Positions 1-10,256 of a stretch of 64,000 nt of DNA are shown piece by piece; position 1 is the stretch's first letter, and the number at the start of each line of letters is the position of its first letter. Source of the DNA: Pythium myriotylum (lineage: Eukaryota > Oomycota > Peronosporomycetes > Pythiales > Pythiaceae). The notes beneath the pieces are model-generated. The model had not been told where the DNA came from. It was given only the letters and a program-made list of their open reading frames with translations, and searched no databases. Both the position numbers and the translations under genes were made by a program. The DNA is taken from assembly GCA_023091665.1 (NCBI GenBank), contig JALJCQ010000001.1, forward strand, positions 1,116,001 to 1,180,000, given 5' to 3'.

Positions 1-1468
1 GATGCAAAGTGGCCCATGAGATCCTGAGTGCCTTGCGCACTCTCACTCGCAGCATGGAGAAGCGAAGACTCGATGCAAGAGGTTTGATGGAATTTACTGA
101 CTTGCTTGTTTATGCTTGAGTGCTAAATCACCGTGGTGCTCAGCATCGTGCAGGCTGCTTGCAACGACGAAAGTGATTATGCGCGACAGGCGAGGAATCC
201 AAGATCTGCTCACCATAGAGGTTTGACTTGCGCGGCCACAGATGAACCTATTTCACACTAAGAATTTATGGTGAAGGCACTAGAATTATTATTGACCCTT
301 TCTACGAGCCCGGATAGTGCTGTTGGGGAGGAAGCCCTCAAGTGTGTTATCAACTCAGTTTACTCTCGACCAGAGTTCGTGCGGGATCTCGCGATCCCCT
401 ATGGCTACAAAGATCGACTTCTAAAGATCACTGCGCGAGAGGGTCCAGCATCTTTCCACTTCATGGCCTGGAAGGCGCTTCTTGTCGCTTGTGAGGCCAC
501 CGAGATGGTCCAGGCACTTACGTCAGATATACAAACCTGGAAGCACATCCATGCGGTGAGTTCAGGGTAGTTCTGAGAATCCAGGCGAGATTCACAGAAA
601 CCTGTTTCCATTTTAGACACTTCACTTCGTAATTTGCACCGGGAACTCCGCGCTCCCGTTTCCAAGTGGCGTTGATCGAGTTAGCCTGTGTTTGGAGCTG
701 GTCAAGCTGCTCGCCGTCCTGATCAACGGCCTGAAACCATCAGTTCTTGGCTCTCAGCTCCAAGATCGTGAACTCATAGCGACCCTACAGCCTCTTGGGA
801 AACTCCTTTTGAACACAGTCAAGTTCGCTCCTGTGCATGTGTCGCGTTTCTCCACTGAGTTGATCGATTTGAAGAACAAAATCTTGGAGATTTTCATGTT
901 CATCCCAATCGAGCTGCTAGAATTCTTTGTCCAACAGCAGCAAGAGGGTAAGTGGAGTGTCTTATGTCCCACATGGCCCACAAAAATGACTGTAGTCCTC
1001 GAAAATGCCGAGCCAGCTCTGTCAGCGATCTTGAGCCATCTGTACACAATGCTTGTGCTCATCCGAATCGAGAAGACGCGTGCTGCCAAAGATCTACTCC
1101 CCGTGCTGCTCGCTTGCCACCATCTTACAAGCACATCTGATCCGACCATTCGAAGCTTTTTCCGATCTCACATATTCCCTGATAGTAGTGGCGACGGTGG
1201 ACGTGCTGCTGCTTTGTCAGGCTCTCCTGCGTTACCTGCATTTTTCCACAAGCATCTTACATTCTTTTTGACAAGTCTTGACACTACAGTCAAGAGATAC
1301 ATGGGAGAATGGTTGTATTTGCTTTGTGACCAAAATGGTACGTTGCAGTCACTTCAAACCTGCCTGGATTTTGTCTGTCCTCTCACGCATGTCGCAGCCG
1401 AAGAGTACACACGCCTTACAGGCCTAGGAAACGCCATCGGGTTGTTGAGGATCAAGGGACTAGCATAG
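1..1468 (+). CDS. Ric-8/synembryn-like G-alpha chaperone and exchange factor (3' part)
   Basis: The 5' end lies outside the window. Hand-built exons are about 3..81, 144..220, 277..555, 617..947, 996..1337 and 1398..1468; all junctions are GT-AG and keep frame. The protein is all-alpha, armadillo-like and rich in Leu. Recognition rests on the block GEEALKCVINSVYS, which matches the Ric-8 segment around EALKCLCN, and on the C-terminal EEYTRLTGLGNAIGLL, which matches the family's KYTGYGNAAGLL ending. Ric-8 proteins fold nascent G-alpha subunits and act as receptor-independent exchange factors in the cytosol. Two introns (948..995 and 1338..1397) are multiples of three without stops, so a plain open frame hides them. 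It ends 15 bp from the stop of the convergent trehalose gene. The exon at 144..220 is the least certain. Confidence 0.72.
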
Positions 1469-1483
1469 TAGCCTACACACTCT

Positions 1484-4400
1484 TTACATTTCATCTTCAT
1501 AATCCTCTCCATCGTATTCTTCTTCTTCATAGTCGTCCTCAACGGGGCTTCCAGTCTCCGGATCATAACCTGGCCCTGAAGCACTCATAGATAGTTGTCT
1601 TTGACGGCGCAAGTGGCTACTAAGCCCCATCTCCTGCAACAACTGGAAGAGATCGGCCGAGTTCTTGATAAAGTAAGGAGCTTGTGAGAGTTTGCGTCCG
1701 AGGGTGCACACAAAAGTGTTCACTGGGAATAAATAACGATCATCCACAGTCTCCTCGTCATCACGGGTTCGACGATCACTGAGCTTCGAGTTCGAGCGAG
1801 CGCGTTGGATGACTTCCTCGATACGGAAAATATCTTCGTCATCAGCATGGGGCGTCGAAGTACCTAACCCGAACTCTTTTGCTTCACTGTCTGGTTGGAC
1901 ATCGATCGCGTCATCCGCGTCAAATTCCTTGCTTGGAAGGGACTTCAACGACGCTGATCCGGTGGAAATTTTGCGGTCCAACGGTCCGCTTGTATCCATG
2001 GTCATCTGATCCTCAAGCTTGGCACGCGCAGTCGGTGGGATCACTAACGCCCAAGCCGCGGCGGGCGTGTCGGGCACTCTGTGCATGCCAAAGTTGTCCC
2101 CGTACTTAGTCTTGAGGGCCTTGAACAGAGCTGCTGACGGAGGGAAGTCACGACGAGGAGTAAACTTGCTCTTCTCTGTGATTTCATCACGACGAGCAGT
2201 TGCCGGCGTAGTCAATAGCGCTCTTGGAAACATAGTTGCAGCATCATCTGAAACACCCGCCTTGGTCGTTGGGAGATTATACATTGGGGTGAGCTTAGTG
2301 ATGTTCTCTCCAAGCAGCAAGAAGTCAGCTTCGGCCCCTTGAGACGGTAGTCGAGCAAGAGGGGGTTGCATGAGCTCTGGATCGATTACAGGCACGCCAC
2401 TCGCACTGGACATGCCACTTTCACGACTAAGCAGTCGTCGAAAAGAACTCTTCGGACTCAATCTCTCTATCGCTGCGGAGTCGTCCATGCTTCCCACTGT
2501 AGCAGTGGTCGAATCCTCGTTTCCACCAGCACTTGCCCATGAACGACGACGGGCGCCACCAAGGGGGAGCGAAGACGATCGGCTACTTAGAGAACCAGCT
2601 AGTTCCTCCTCATCATGAAGTTTCAGCGCTTTTTCGGATAGACGTTCACCGAGCATTTGATCTTTTTCAAGCTGGCGACAATACGCTTCTAGATCAATTG
2701 GCGGGGGTACCAAAACTGCAAACAAGTCTTCATCTGTGCGATCATCGCCGGAGGCGATAACAAGAACAAAATCAACACTAGTTAGATCGTCGTCCGGAGT
2801 ATCGACTGCCGCCAACTCATCACGGATTCCAACATCGACAATGGCCTCTTCTGCACTTGGGTTGGATGAACCTTCCGGCTCTGAGTCGTTCAAACGGAAA
2901 TGCCCTAGTCCATCAGCTTTCTCCTGACTGGACTTTCGCCATCGTTCCTTGAGATCCAGCGTGGGAGTTCGAGGTTTCACTAGTGGCGAAGCAAGAGGTT
3001 GGACCATTTCACCAAAATATTCTGTATCGACAGGATCATCTTGCGGAAATAATGTCGAATAGTTCATGTACTCCCAAATGCGCTCAAACAGACTCGCCTT
3101 GCTCACTTTCTGCGGGCGAACTTCGAGGTATCGATTTCCAGGAACAACTGCCACAGGTAGACTTCGTGTGAGCTCGCGAAGCGATATGAGCAATTCACTT
3201 GCTTGCCACAGGCCGTGATCAAGGTCACAATCTCGATAATGCCAAGCGACGGAGCTATCTTTCCGCTCGATGAACGCACCAGGGGTACGTTCAGTGTAGT
3301 ACTCAAGGAGGGGAACAACATGCTCCCACCACGACATGTCCATGTTGGGGACCATACACCTCCACGGATCGCTCATCCACTTCACGTAAACACCATACTC
3401 CGCAGCCAACACCACACGCCCACCCAAACCCGCAAACCATTGCTCGCACACAGTCGTGCTTCTTGCACTGACCACCACGACCGTGTTGCGTAGATCTTTT
3501 GTCAGCATTGATAGCTGCCAAATAAGCTCTTGGGGCGGGTACGACAGCTCAGGGATAGACGCCTCGGCAGCAAGAACTCCTTCGTAGTTGATAAAGATGA
3601 GGCGTTTCGACGAGCGAATGTACGCTGAGGTCATATCGCGACGGCTGAGCTCGCGCCCAGACACAGCAAGCGCATTTTCTTCGCTAGATTCTTCGAGCTG
3701 CTCGAGAAAGTTGTCAGCCCAATGGCGAGAAGTGAAGGTGCTGACATAGCTGTACATTGTTTGGTGGGCGCGCATAACTTCTTCCGAATCTTGTAAGGAT
3801 GCGAGCAAGGCGTCCTGTAGCTCTTCGGTATTCCATGGGTTGATAAGCATCGCACCACCAAGAGAGTGGGCACAACCAGCAAACTCGCTAAGAACAACAC
3901 GCGCGTGTCGGCCGACAGCTTCTCGGCATACAACATACTCGAATGGTATTGTGTTCATCCCGTCACGCACAGGCGTAACTACAAGCGTGTCCGCCAGCGC
4001 AAACAATGCGATCAGGGTCTCGACCGACATCTCCTGATTAAGGTACTGCACCGGCGCATCGGCACCGATATCTTGAAGTTTGCTGTTAATTCTTGACACC
4101 AGCGACTCTACCTGGGCGCCAAGAGGTGACTCAAGCTGGCTCGTGGCACCGGTCACAATCTGAACAAAAACTACTTCTTGTGCGAGTTCAGGCCTCGTGG
4201 TGAACAGCTCGTCAACTGCAAGTAGCTTGTGAACAATCCCTTTGGTGGGATCCAACTGGTCAACACCAAGCATGAGCTTCTTGCCAGCAAACTGAGCATG
4301 AAGTTGTCTGATTTGTTCTTTCACTGCGTCAGAACGCGCCAAACCGATGAACTTCTCCGCATCGATTCCGACGGGACAAATTGTCACTCGTGCAAAGTGC

Positions 4401-5344
4401 CCGTCGTAATCGACTCCCTTATGCGAGCTCTCCAGCCCCAACAAACGCACAGCTGAACTTTGGAAATGACGAGCGTACTCGTACGTCTGGAATCCAATAA
4501 GATCCGCACCAAGCATACCCGTTAAAATCTCATCGCGATTGTTCATGATGCGATAAAACTCTGAAGACGGGAATGGGATATGCAAGAAATACCCAACATG
4601 AATGTTGTCGTTCGGGAACAAGTTCTGAACCATCTGCGGGACGAGTGTGAGGTGGTAGCCTTGTATCCAGATGAGATCGCCTTCTTCGTAGACTTCTTGC
4701 ACAGCGTCGGCAAACGCTTGGTTCACAGCGACATACGCTTGCCACATCTTCTCCATGTTCCAGTCGTCACTACCTGTCATCATATCACCGTCCATCTCCT
4801 GCTGCGCCAGTTGATCCTCCGTGGTTGGCGGAATTGAGTGGAACAATGGCCACATGACCGTCTTGCAGAAGCCCTGGTAGAACAATCTCTCACGCTTCGG
4901 GTCGAGAAAGACAGGATAGTAATTTCGGTCCTGGAGTAATTGATCGCGTAACGTGTTCTGTTCCGATTGCTCAATCTCACCATGCACCGACCCAATCCAG
5001 ACGCAGTCATGGGTCTCGTGAAGACACAGATACGTCTCTATCGCCGCGTCCAAACTCGCATTCTCCGGGAACTCGGCACGCCATTGAGACTTTTCCTCGT
5101 CAGCAATCAACGTGAACGGCAGTGTGCGCGTGACCAGTAGCACGCGTCGACGACGGCGGCGCTGGCCGGTCCCATCCACGTCACTGCTGTCGTCCGTCGC
5201 ACTGGCCGTCGAGGATTCTTGCTCGGCCTTGGCGCGCTTCTCCCGGACTTGGTTCAGCTTGGTGTAGAGCGCCGCGAGCTCAGCGAGCAGCTCGCTTTCG
5301 CGCTCCTTGAAGCTTTTTTCTTCGCGCGGTGCGTCGCTGTCCAT
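1484..5344 (-). CDS. Trehalose-6-phosphate synthase/phosphatase-like fusion, active sites degenerate
   Basis: This is one uninterrupted frame of 1286 aa. A charged N-terminus is followed by a GT20 synthase domain (roughly residues 75-550), a HAD-type trehalose phosphatase domain (roughly 575-900) and a long low-complexity tail ending in acidic residues. GT20 landmarks are clear: MWPLFHS, GYFLHIPFPSSEFYR, IGFQTYEYARHF, RDGMN and VLSEFAG. However, HDYHL reads QGYHL (about 4660), and the sugar-nucleotide motif RLDYxKG reads QLDPTKG (about 4250). In the HAD domain the nucleophile motif DYDGTL reads NYEGVL (3575-3598), while GDDRTDEDLF is intact (about 2735). The pathway is trehalose synthesis from UDP-glucose and glucose-6-phosphate. 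The substitutions suggest a regulatory or class II-like protein rather than a working bifunctional enzyme. The start at 5344 is the first Met. Confidence 0.9.
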   Translation of the reverse strand: MDSDAPREEKSFKERESELLAELAALYTKLNQVREKRAKAEQESSTASATDDSSDVDGTGQRRRRRRVLLVTRTLPFTLIADEEKSQWRAEFPENASLDAAIETYLCLHETHDCVWIGSVHGEIEQSEQNTLRDQLLQDRNYYPVFLDPKRERLFYQGFCKTVMWPLFHSIPPTTEDQLAQQEMDGDMMTGSDDWNMEKMWQAYVAVNQAFADAVQEVYEEGDLIWIQGYHLTLVPQMVQNLFPNDNIHVGYFLHIPFPSSEFYRIMNNRDEILTGMLGADLIGFQTYEYARHFQSSAVRLLGLESSHKGVDYDGHFARVTICPVGIDAEKFIGLARSDAVKEQIRQLHAQFAGKKLMLGVDQLDPTKGIVHKLLAVDELFTTRPELAQEVVFVQIVTGATSQLESPLGAQVESLVSRINSKLQDIGADAPVQYLNQEMSVETLIALFALADTLVVTPVRDGMNTIPFEYVVCREAVGRHARVVLSEFAGCAHSLGGAMLINPWNTEELQDALLASLQDSEEVMRAHQTMYSYVSTFTSRHWADNFLEQLEESSEENALAVSGRELSRRDMTSAYIRSSKRLIFINYEGVLAAEASIPELSYPPQELIWQLSMLTKDLRNTVVVVSARSTTVCEQWFAGLGGRVVLAAEYGVYVKWMSDPWRCMVPNMDMSWWEHVVPLLEYYTERTPGAFIERKDSSVAWHYRDCDLDHGLWQASELLISLRELTRSLPVAVVPGNRYLEVRPQKVSKASLFERIWEYMNYSTLFPQDDPVDTEYFGEMVQPLASPLVKPRTPTLDLKERWRKSSQEKADGLGHFRLNDSEPEGSSNPSAEEAIVDVGIRDELAAVDTPDDDLTSVDFVLVIASGDDRTDEDLFAVLVPPPIDLEAYCRQLEKDQMLGERLSEKALKLHDEEELAGSLSSRSSSLPLGGARRRSWASAGGNEDSTTATVGSMDDSAAIERLSPKSSFRRLLSRESGMSSASGVPVIDPELMQPPLARLPSQGAEADFLLLGENITKLTPMYNLPTTKAGVSDDAATMFPRALLTTPATARRDEITEKSKFTPRRDFPPSAALFKALKTKYGDNFGMHRVPDTPAAAWALVIPPTARAKLEDQMTMDTSGPLDRKISTGSASLKSLPSKEFDADDAIDVQPDSEAKEFGLGTSTPHADDEDIFRIEEVIQRARSNSKLSDRRTRDDEETVDDRYLFPVNTFVCTLGRKLSQAPYFIKNSADLFQLLQEMGLSSHLRRQRQLSMSASGPGYDPETGSPVEDDYEEEEYDGEDYEDEM

Positions 5345-5745
5345 GGCGCAGGTTGTGTTGTTTTCAGTCGGGAGGAAGCAATTTGCGTCGGATCGCCAGC
5401 GGCCATCAGCTCACGCCAGCGCGTCGGGGTTGCGAGGGCAGGTAGACGAAGAGGAGGAAGAGGTGCTGATCGCACGCACGGAAGCTCTGATGCCGAACTA
5501 GTGGCGCCGCATCGACCGGCAGACGACCGCGAGCTTTCCTTCCTTTTTCTGCTTCGGCTCTGTGTTTGACAGTTGAAACCAGACGATGGCAGTCTGTACC
5601 GCATCCCCTGGATAAGAAGATATGAAATAACGGAGTGTCCTTTTACCCCTAATAGGGTGTGCACAGAATCTTAAAAAAGCGTTTTCGCATCTGTCTGTAG
5701 CTGGCTGGGCCTACATGTTAAGGTGTGATAAGACAATAAATCAGG
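5345..5745. other. Intergenic region between HAUS1 and the trehalose gene
   Basis: This stretch of about 400 bp separates the stop of HAUS1 from the start of the trehalose gene, both on the minus strand. It should hold the trehalose promoter and 5' leader. I see no conserved open frame and no clear motif. Confidence 0.5.
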
Positions 5746-6792
5746 TTAAACCATTGCTCGGATGTGGCGGTTGAATTCGTCCTCGAGCTGCGCCAGGTCT
5801 TCTTGAGCCTGCCGCAGTGTCGCAGCCGCGAGATCTTTATGGAGGGGGAGATCGTGGAATGGAGCAAGCTGCTTGCGCAAGTCGAGATTCCCGGCTTCAG
5901 CTTCCTCACAGGCCTAGCGATGGGCCACAAGTCAATCGACGAGATGGAGATGTCTGGAGAGAGCCCACATACCTTCTCAAGAGCCGCTAGTTTATGGTGC
6001 TCGATGCTGCGCATTGAAAAAATGATAAGCCCATTATAGGAATGGGGCAAATCTCATTAGTTATGGCTGACGCACCGGTCTCGGTTGTCGTCAAAGTTCA
6101 GATCCGCAAGAGCGGCGTCAAGAGCTTTCTAGGGGCCAAGCTCCGGTTATTTCGAACGATATGCGAAAAAGCGAAGGTGGGTACGAACCAGTTCCTCCTG
6201 AAAGCTTCGCTCTCGTTCCGCATACTCGGCTGCACGCTGCTCCATCGTCGTCGTGTTCTCTGCGTCAACAGCGTCAGCACGATCGCAATCCTGCAGTCTC
6301 CTCTGCATCTGTGTCACGCACCATGGTTCTCGCGCTCATTCACGGCCTCTTCCAACTGTTGCTTGATCCGCTCCAAATCTTCAGCCTCGGTGGCGAGCTC
6401 CAGCGACCGCTTTTGTGCTCTCTCGGCTTCCTCCTGCAGCATCTTCTCTTCCTCCTCGACTTCATCCAGGTCATGGACCAAGTCGGAGATGCCCATTAAG
6501 TAGCTGCTCGTGCGCGTGTCCTGGAGTTGCAACAGCTCCGCAGCCTCGGAGAGAACGTGGAGGTACATTTGGCCGTTCTGAAGCCATGTCAAAATCGTCG
6601 CGACTCGTATCGTTGCACGCGCTGACGAACCTTAGAGAGATCGTCCTCCGTGACGCCGGTGCGGCTCAACAGTGCGCACTTACGCTGCGTCTCGAGCGCG
6701 TACTCCTCCTCCAGTCTCGCCTCGATCGCGTCCATCCTCTTGAGCGTTCTCAACTGAGATGGCTGTTGTGTGACCATGTCGAAAATGTGCAA
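5746..6792 (-). CDS. HAUS1: HAUS1-like augmin subunit
   Basis: There are six exons: 6631..6792, 6322..6577, 6189..6259, 6076..6128, 5973..6006 and 5746..5913, giving 247 aa. All five introns (53-69 nt) are GT-AG and phase-consistent. The protein is coiled coil almost throughout. The segment YLHVLSEAAELLQLQDT followed by SSYLMGISDLV matches the HAUS1 block YLNVLVDSALALETKDT/SLASFIPAVNDLT. The C-terminal run ending in LAQLEDEFNRHIRAMV matches the HAUS1 end KRELDSIEAELTRRV. HAUS1 is part of the eight-subunit augmin complex, which recruits gamma-tubulin to spindle microtubules. The protein is about 30 aa shorter at the N-terminus than animal HAUS1, so an upstream exon may be missed, or the N-terminal segment is absent. 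It lies 83 bp downstream of HAUS5 on the same strand. Confidence 0.75.
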
Positions 6793-6829
6793 TAGTCAAA
6801 GGAACGATTGCAAGTTGAGGGGTGAAAGA

Positions 6830-6841
6830 TTTGGCGCCAAT
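6830..6841. promoter_or_regulatory. E2F-like palindrome upstream of HAUS1
   Basis: The sequence TTTGGCGCCAAT is one base off the symmetric E2F/DP consensus TTTGGCGCCAAA. It sits 38-49 bp upstream of the predicted HAUS1 start, in the short gap after HAUS5. Binding is inferred from motif similarity only. Confidence 0.45.
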
Positions 6842-6875
6842 ATTATCTCAGTAGATCTCCCAGCGGAGTGCAAAA

Positions 6876-8934
6876 TCACCCAAATGGACTCCCTGCCTGC
6901 AACCGCGCCGACCACGCGGGCTGATTGTACCAGTCATCGATGGCCTGGCTGAGCTCAGGGATGGAGGTGTTGAGAGTACCATTGTTCACGTGCACAACGT
7001 CTTGAAGTCGCGAGAGTGAGACACTGGTCACAGATTCGGCCAGTTGGTGCAGCGCACTCAACAGCGCCTGGGTCTCTGGCACAGTCTGAGCACGGTCTTC
7101 TGCTATATCTTGCTCTAGCTGACGGATCGCCTCGCTCACTTCGTGAACGCTGACTCCTGCAAGATCTCGCTCCTCTTGCAAGCACCCCAGAATTGCTTTC
7201 CAGCTGCTATAATCGCGCGAGCCGAGCGCCCGCGCCATCCGTTTGTAGCCGTTAACGACTTGCGGTTGAATACCCAGAGACTTTCCGTCTTCCAGCTGGC
7301 TGATATAGAACTCCTCGAACGGGATTTCTTTCTCAACTCGGGAATGTTCAATGATTGCGCCGTGCGCTGGGGTGGTCGACGTCGTGGCTGTGTCAAGCCG
7401 TGCTAGTCGTAGCGACGAGAAAGCTCGAAGCTCTTCCATCACTAGTCTTTGCCAAACTGTGAGTTCGGCACTACTATTTTGATCTGTCCGAGGAAGGATC
7501 TCATCTCCCTGCACCTGGAGCATTCGTGATTGCTTGCGCGTGAGAGACCCCAGAAGTTCCTGGTTCTGACGATACTTCGATCGAATCTGGGCCACGATAT
7601 CTTGCTGTCTTTCTTCGAATTGGTTCATGAGACTTACTTTGTGATCCAAGTCTTGCTTTTGCTGGCGATACGAGTCAACTTGCTTGGAGACTTCATCGTA
7701 CGCCCGAGACGCGAAGTTTAGCGCAACAGCGGTGGCTTGGCTTTGGATTTGCAAATCCACGGTTTCCAATGCTAGGTCGTGTTCCCCACCATGGAGCAGC
7801 CCCTCGGAGCCAGCTCCCCAAAAAGCTACATGATTCGATTCGGGCCCTGTCAGTTGGTCAATACGCTGCTTGAGTTCTTTGGCCTTCACATACGTCTTCT
7901 GGGTCGTCACAAAACTTGCTATGTGCTCCGCCTGGCTCTGCCGTAATAGTGCCTGGATCTGCAGTAGTGCGTCATGGCTTGAGTTGGAGTGTTCTGCAAC
8001 ATGAGCTGCGTACTTGGCGTCTTCTTCATCGTCTGGAAGATCAGGCAGCGGTTGAGATGCGGCTTCGAGGATCCATGCACTGAGATTTGCCCCACTCGAA
8101 TCGCGAAGATGCTATTTCAAATAGGGAACCTGTTAATCCCGAATTGAGAGACCGAGTGGAGCCGAAATGGGACTTACGCTGATATCGCTCTCCCCGAAGT
8201 CGACATTCTCGGCGTTTTTTGCTGCCTTAAGCATCCGTTTGTACTCAGCCAACAGTATATGGACCTGATTTGTGGTTTCTGCGCTAATGTCCACTGTCGA
8301 GGCGATCTGCATCGCCTGATCGATTGTCTCCGACATTTTTCGCATTGTTCCTTTGTTCTTTTCATTGAATGCCCTCCTCAGTAACTCTCGCTGCTTTCTG
8401 TCTGATACACCATTCACAAGTTCGCGCTGCTCCCTTTCCACACCTCGAACACCCGCCAACAATGTTTGTTCTCGCTCGCGCGCCTTCCGCAGTGATTCCT
8501 CCAAATATTTCTTGCGATTGATGAGCGCGTCTCGTTTGGCTTTGGCCTGCTCACGCTCTTGTTTGCATGAGTCAATAGAGTATTTGGCGACATTCACGTT
8601 TCTCTTTATTGTCTGGACAGCGTTGTCATTACTCGCCAAATCAAGAGCGAACAACATTCACACAACAACGCACCTCCATGTCCTCTGCGTTCTTAATGTT
8701 CTTCCATGCCCATGCCCACACAGGCCCGAGCGTCCCGCGCCCAAGTGCGTCAAGATCCTTCTCCTCCAGCATGCCAACGCGTGCGAATCGCCCCTGACGA
8801 GAAAGTGCTGAATAGGTAAGGATGCATCACGTGGAAGGATGAGTCGCTGGTGGTACCTGCGGCGCATATCGGTGCTTCTCGAGGAACTCGCGAAAGGCGT
8901 CGCGCTCTCGAGCACGGTCAGCGGACCGATCCAT
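6876..8934 (-). CDS. HAUS5: HAUS5/AUG5-like augmin subunit
   Basis: There are four exons: 8857..8934, 8674..8793, 8178..8612 and 6876..8111, giving 622 aa, close to the usual 630. The introns are 61-66 nt, GT-AG and phase 0. Near the N-terminus GRGTLGPVWAWAWKNI followed by KRNV aligns with the plant AUG5 block CRGNMIPIWNFLINRV/RIRRNI. A long coiled coil follows. The C-terminus has AIDDWYNQPAW, like the WWEQPA signature of the family. The role is as a scaffold subunit of augmin on spindle microtubules. The neighbour HAUS1 encodes another subunit of the same complex. The start at 8934 was chosen because MDRSADRAR opens the frame that continues through every junction. Confidence 0.75.
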
Positions 8935-8974
8935 TTGGGCTTCCTCGAAACAGGAATTACACTGTTTTCAAAAT

Positions 8975-9043
8975 GGGCGGGAACTGGTGAACAACTCGAA
9001 TTTTTCAGCCAATCATATCTGTTAAACAGTAGTTTCAACCAAT
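8975..9043. promoter_or_regulatory. HAUS5 promoter: E2F-like site and two CCAAT boxes
   Basis: On the minus strand 8975..8983 reads TTCCCGCCC, a half-site form of the E2F consensus, 41-49 bp upstream of the HAUS5 start. CCAAT boxes lie at 9009..9013 and 9039..9043. The spacing to the start codon is close to that of the E2F-like palindrome at HAUS1. Function is inferred. Confidence 0.4.
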
Positions 9044-9142
9044 CGTAGTGTACTAAATTTATCTCAAAAACGGTGTTGAAGCGTAAAATACTGGAAGCAA
9101 AGCAAGACTTCACGACACATTCAGGCTGACACACTGGGCATC

Positions 9143-10002
9143 CTAAGCCTGGCTGAAGACGTAGTACATGACTACCATCATGAGCAAGATGAGTGTACCA
9201 CCGAGCAACGAGAACACGAGCTTGCGTTGCCGCCGTCGGCGCATCTCTTCGGCATCGCGAAGAAGCACGGGCATTGGTGTGAGTTCGAGGTCCGGGCGCA
9301 CACGGTAGAGCTCGGCCTTCTCTTCGAGCGTCAGACGACTACAGAGCATTATTTGAGGTCAGTCTCAGAGCATGAAAAGGAGCCCCCTCAAAACAGTGGT
9401 ACGCACCGCGGGATGCAGCGAGCTGAGCAGGAACGACCTCGTGACCGTCCTTGTTTCTGTGCTTGCTTTTGCTTGACGACCTTGTTGACTTGAAACTCGT
9501 CGTCTTCATCATCAGTGTCATTGATGTCGATGGCGAAGCCGACGGAGGACGCCTTCTTCTCTAGAGTACGGCACGTGATGTCGTTCGAGCGTATCCGAAG
9601 GATGGATTGGATCGGTTGCGGGTGTGTCGCGGCGAGACCACAACTCCCGTCACTGTCGCTCTCTGTTTCGCTTTGGTTCTGACTCGCGAGGGCCGGGTCT
9701 GCGGATACGTCCTCTAGCGATCGTTTCGTGAGATCGTAGACGTTGATACTGCGAACTTCCTCGCTTTGGTTCAACACGAGGGTGCCGTACGTCGAGGAGA
9801 CGCGGCGAGTGGACTCCAACTTCTGGTAGCTCGAGACGAGCTTGGATTCGATCGTGTACTTGTGGGCGAGCACAGGCAGCGCCTCCCCTCGCCCATCGCC
9901 GAACCGACTGGGCTCGTATGTCGCGAGACCCTTGGCCGCGATCAGAAGGGGACTCCTCTCGCTTCCCTTGGACGAAGGGCTGCTCACCATGCTGCCGGCC
10001 AT
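9143..10002 (-). CDS. Tail-anchored membrane protein of unknown function
   Basis: Two exons (9407..10002 and 9143..9338) are joined across a 68-nt phase-2 intron, giving 263 aa. I do not recognise the family. The N-terminal two thirds are polar and Ser-rich with an acidic patch (NDTDDEDDEF) followed by Lys/Arg/Gln-rich sequence. The second exon carries RLTLEEKAELYRVRPDLEL, then a basic stretch (RRRRQRK) and one hydrophobic segment (about residues 238-258) that ends five residues before the C-terminus. This is the layout of a tail-anchored protein with a cytosolic N-terminus. It is not clearly a SNARE, because no SNARE heptads are visible. The frame stays open upstream to 10032, but the first ATG is at 10002. 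Confidence 0.6.
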
Positions 10003-10144
10003 TTCGTCTCGCGTGGGGGGAGTAATCGACAATGGCCGAGTGCGAAGGAAGGAGAGCGAGTGGATTTTCGAAGCGTCGGCCCAAGCAGCGCTCCGGCCGA
10101 TGACAGCGGCAGCGGGGACGCACGCCAGTGACCCACTGAAGCGA

Positions 10145-10157
10145 GGGGGGGGGGGGG
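10145..10157. repeat. Homopolymer run of 13 G
   Basis: A run of 13 G on the plus strand lies about 145 bp upstream of the start of the tail-anchored protein gene. Length may vary between strains or be an assembly artefact. Confidence 0.9.
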
Positions 10158-10222
10158 CTAATGGGGTACAGTAGAATGGAACGGCATACAGCCGAAGAAG
10201 ATCTATTGTGAGCCATGAAGTT

Positions 10223-10256
10223 GCCCCGAAAGGACGGGGCGGCCACCGAGGCCGCC
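10223..10256. other. Two overlapping GC hairpins
   Basis: Stem 1 pairs GCCCCG (10223..10228) with CGGGGC (10235..10240). Stem 2 pairs GGCGGCC (10238..10244) with GGCCGCC (10250..10256). The stems share bases 10238..10240, so they exclude each other. They lie in the likely leader or promoter of the minus-strand gene starting at 10002. Confidence 0.4.
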
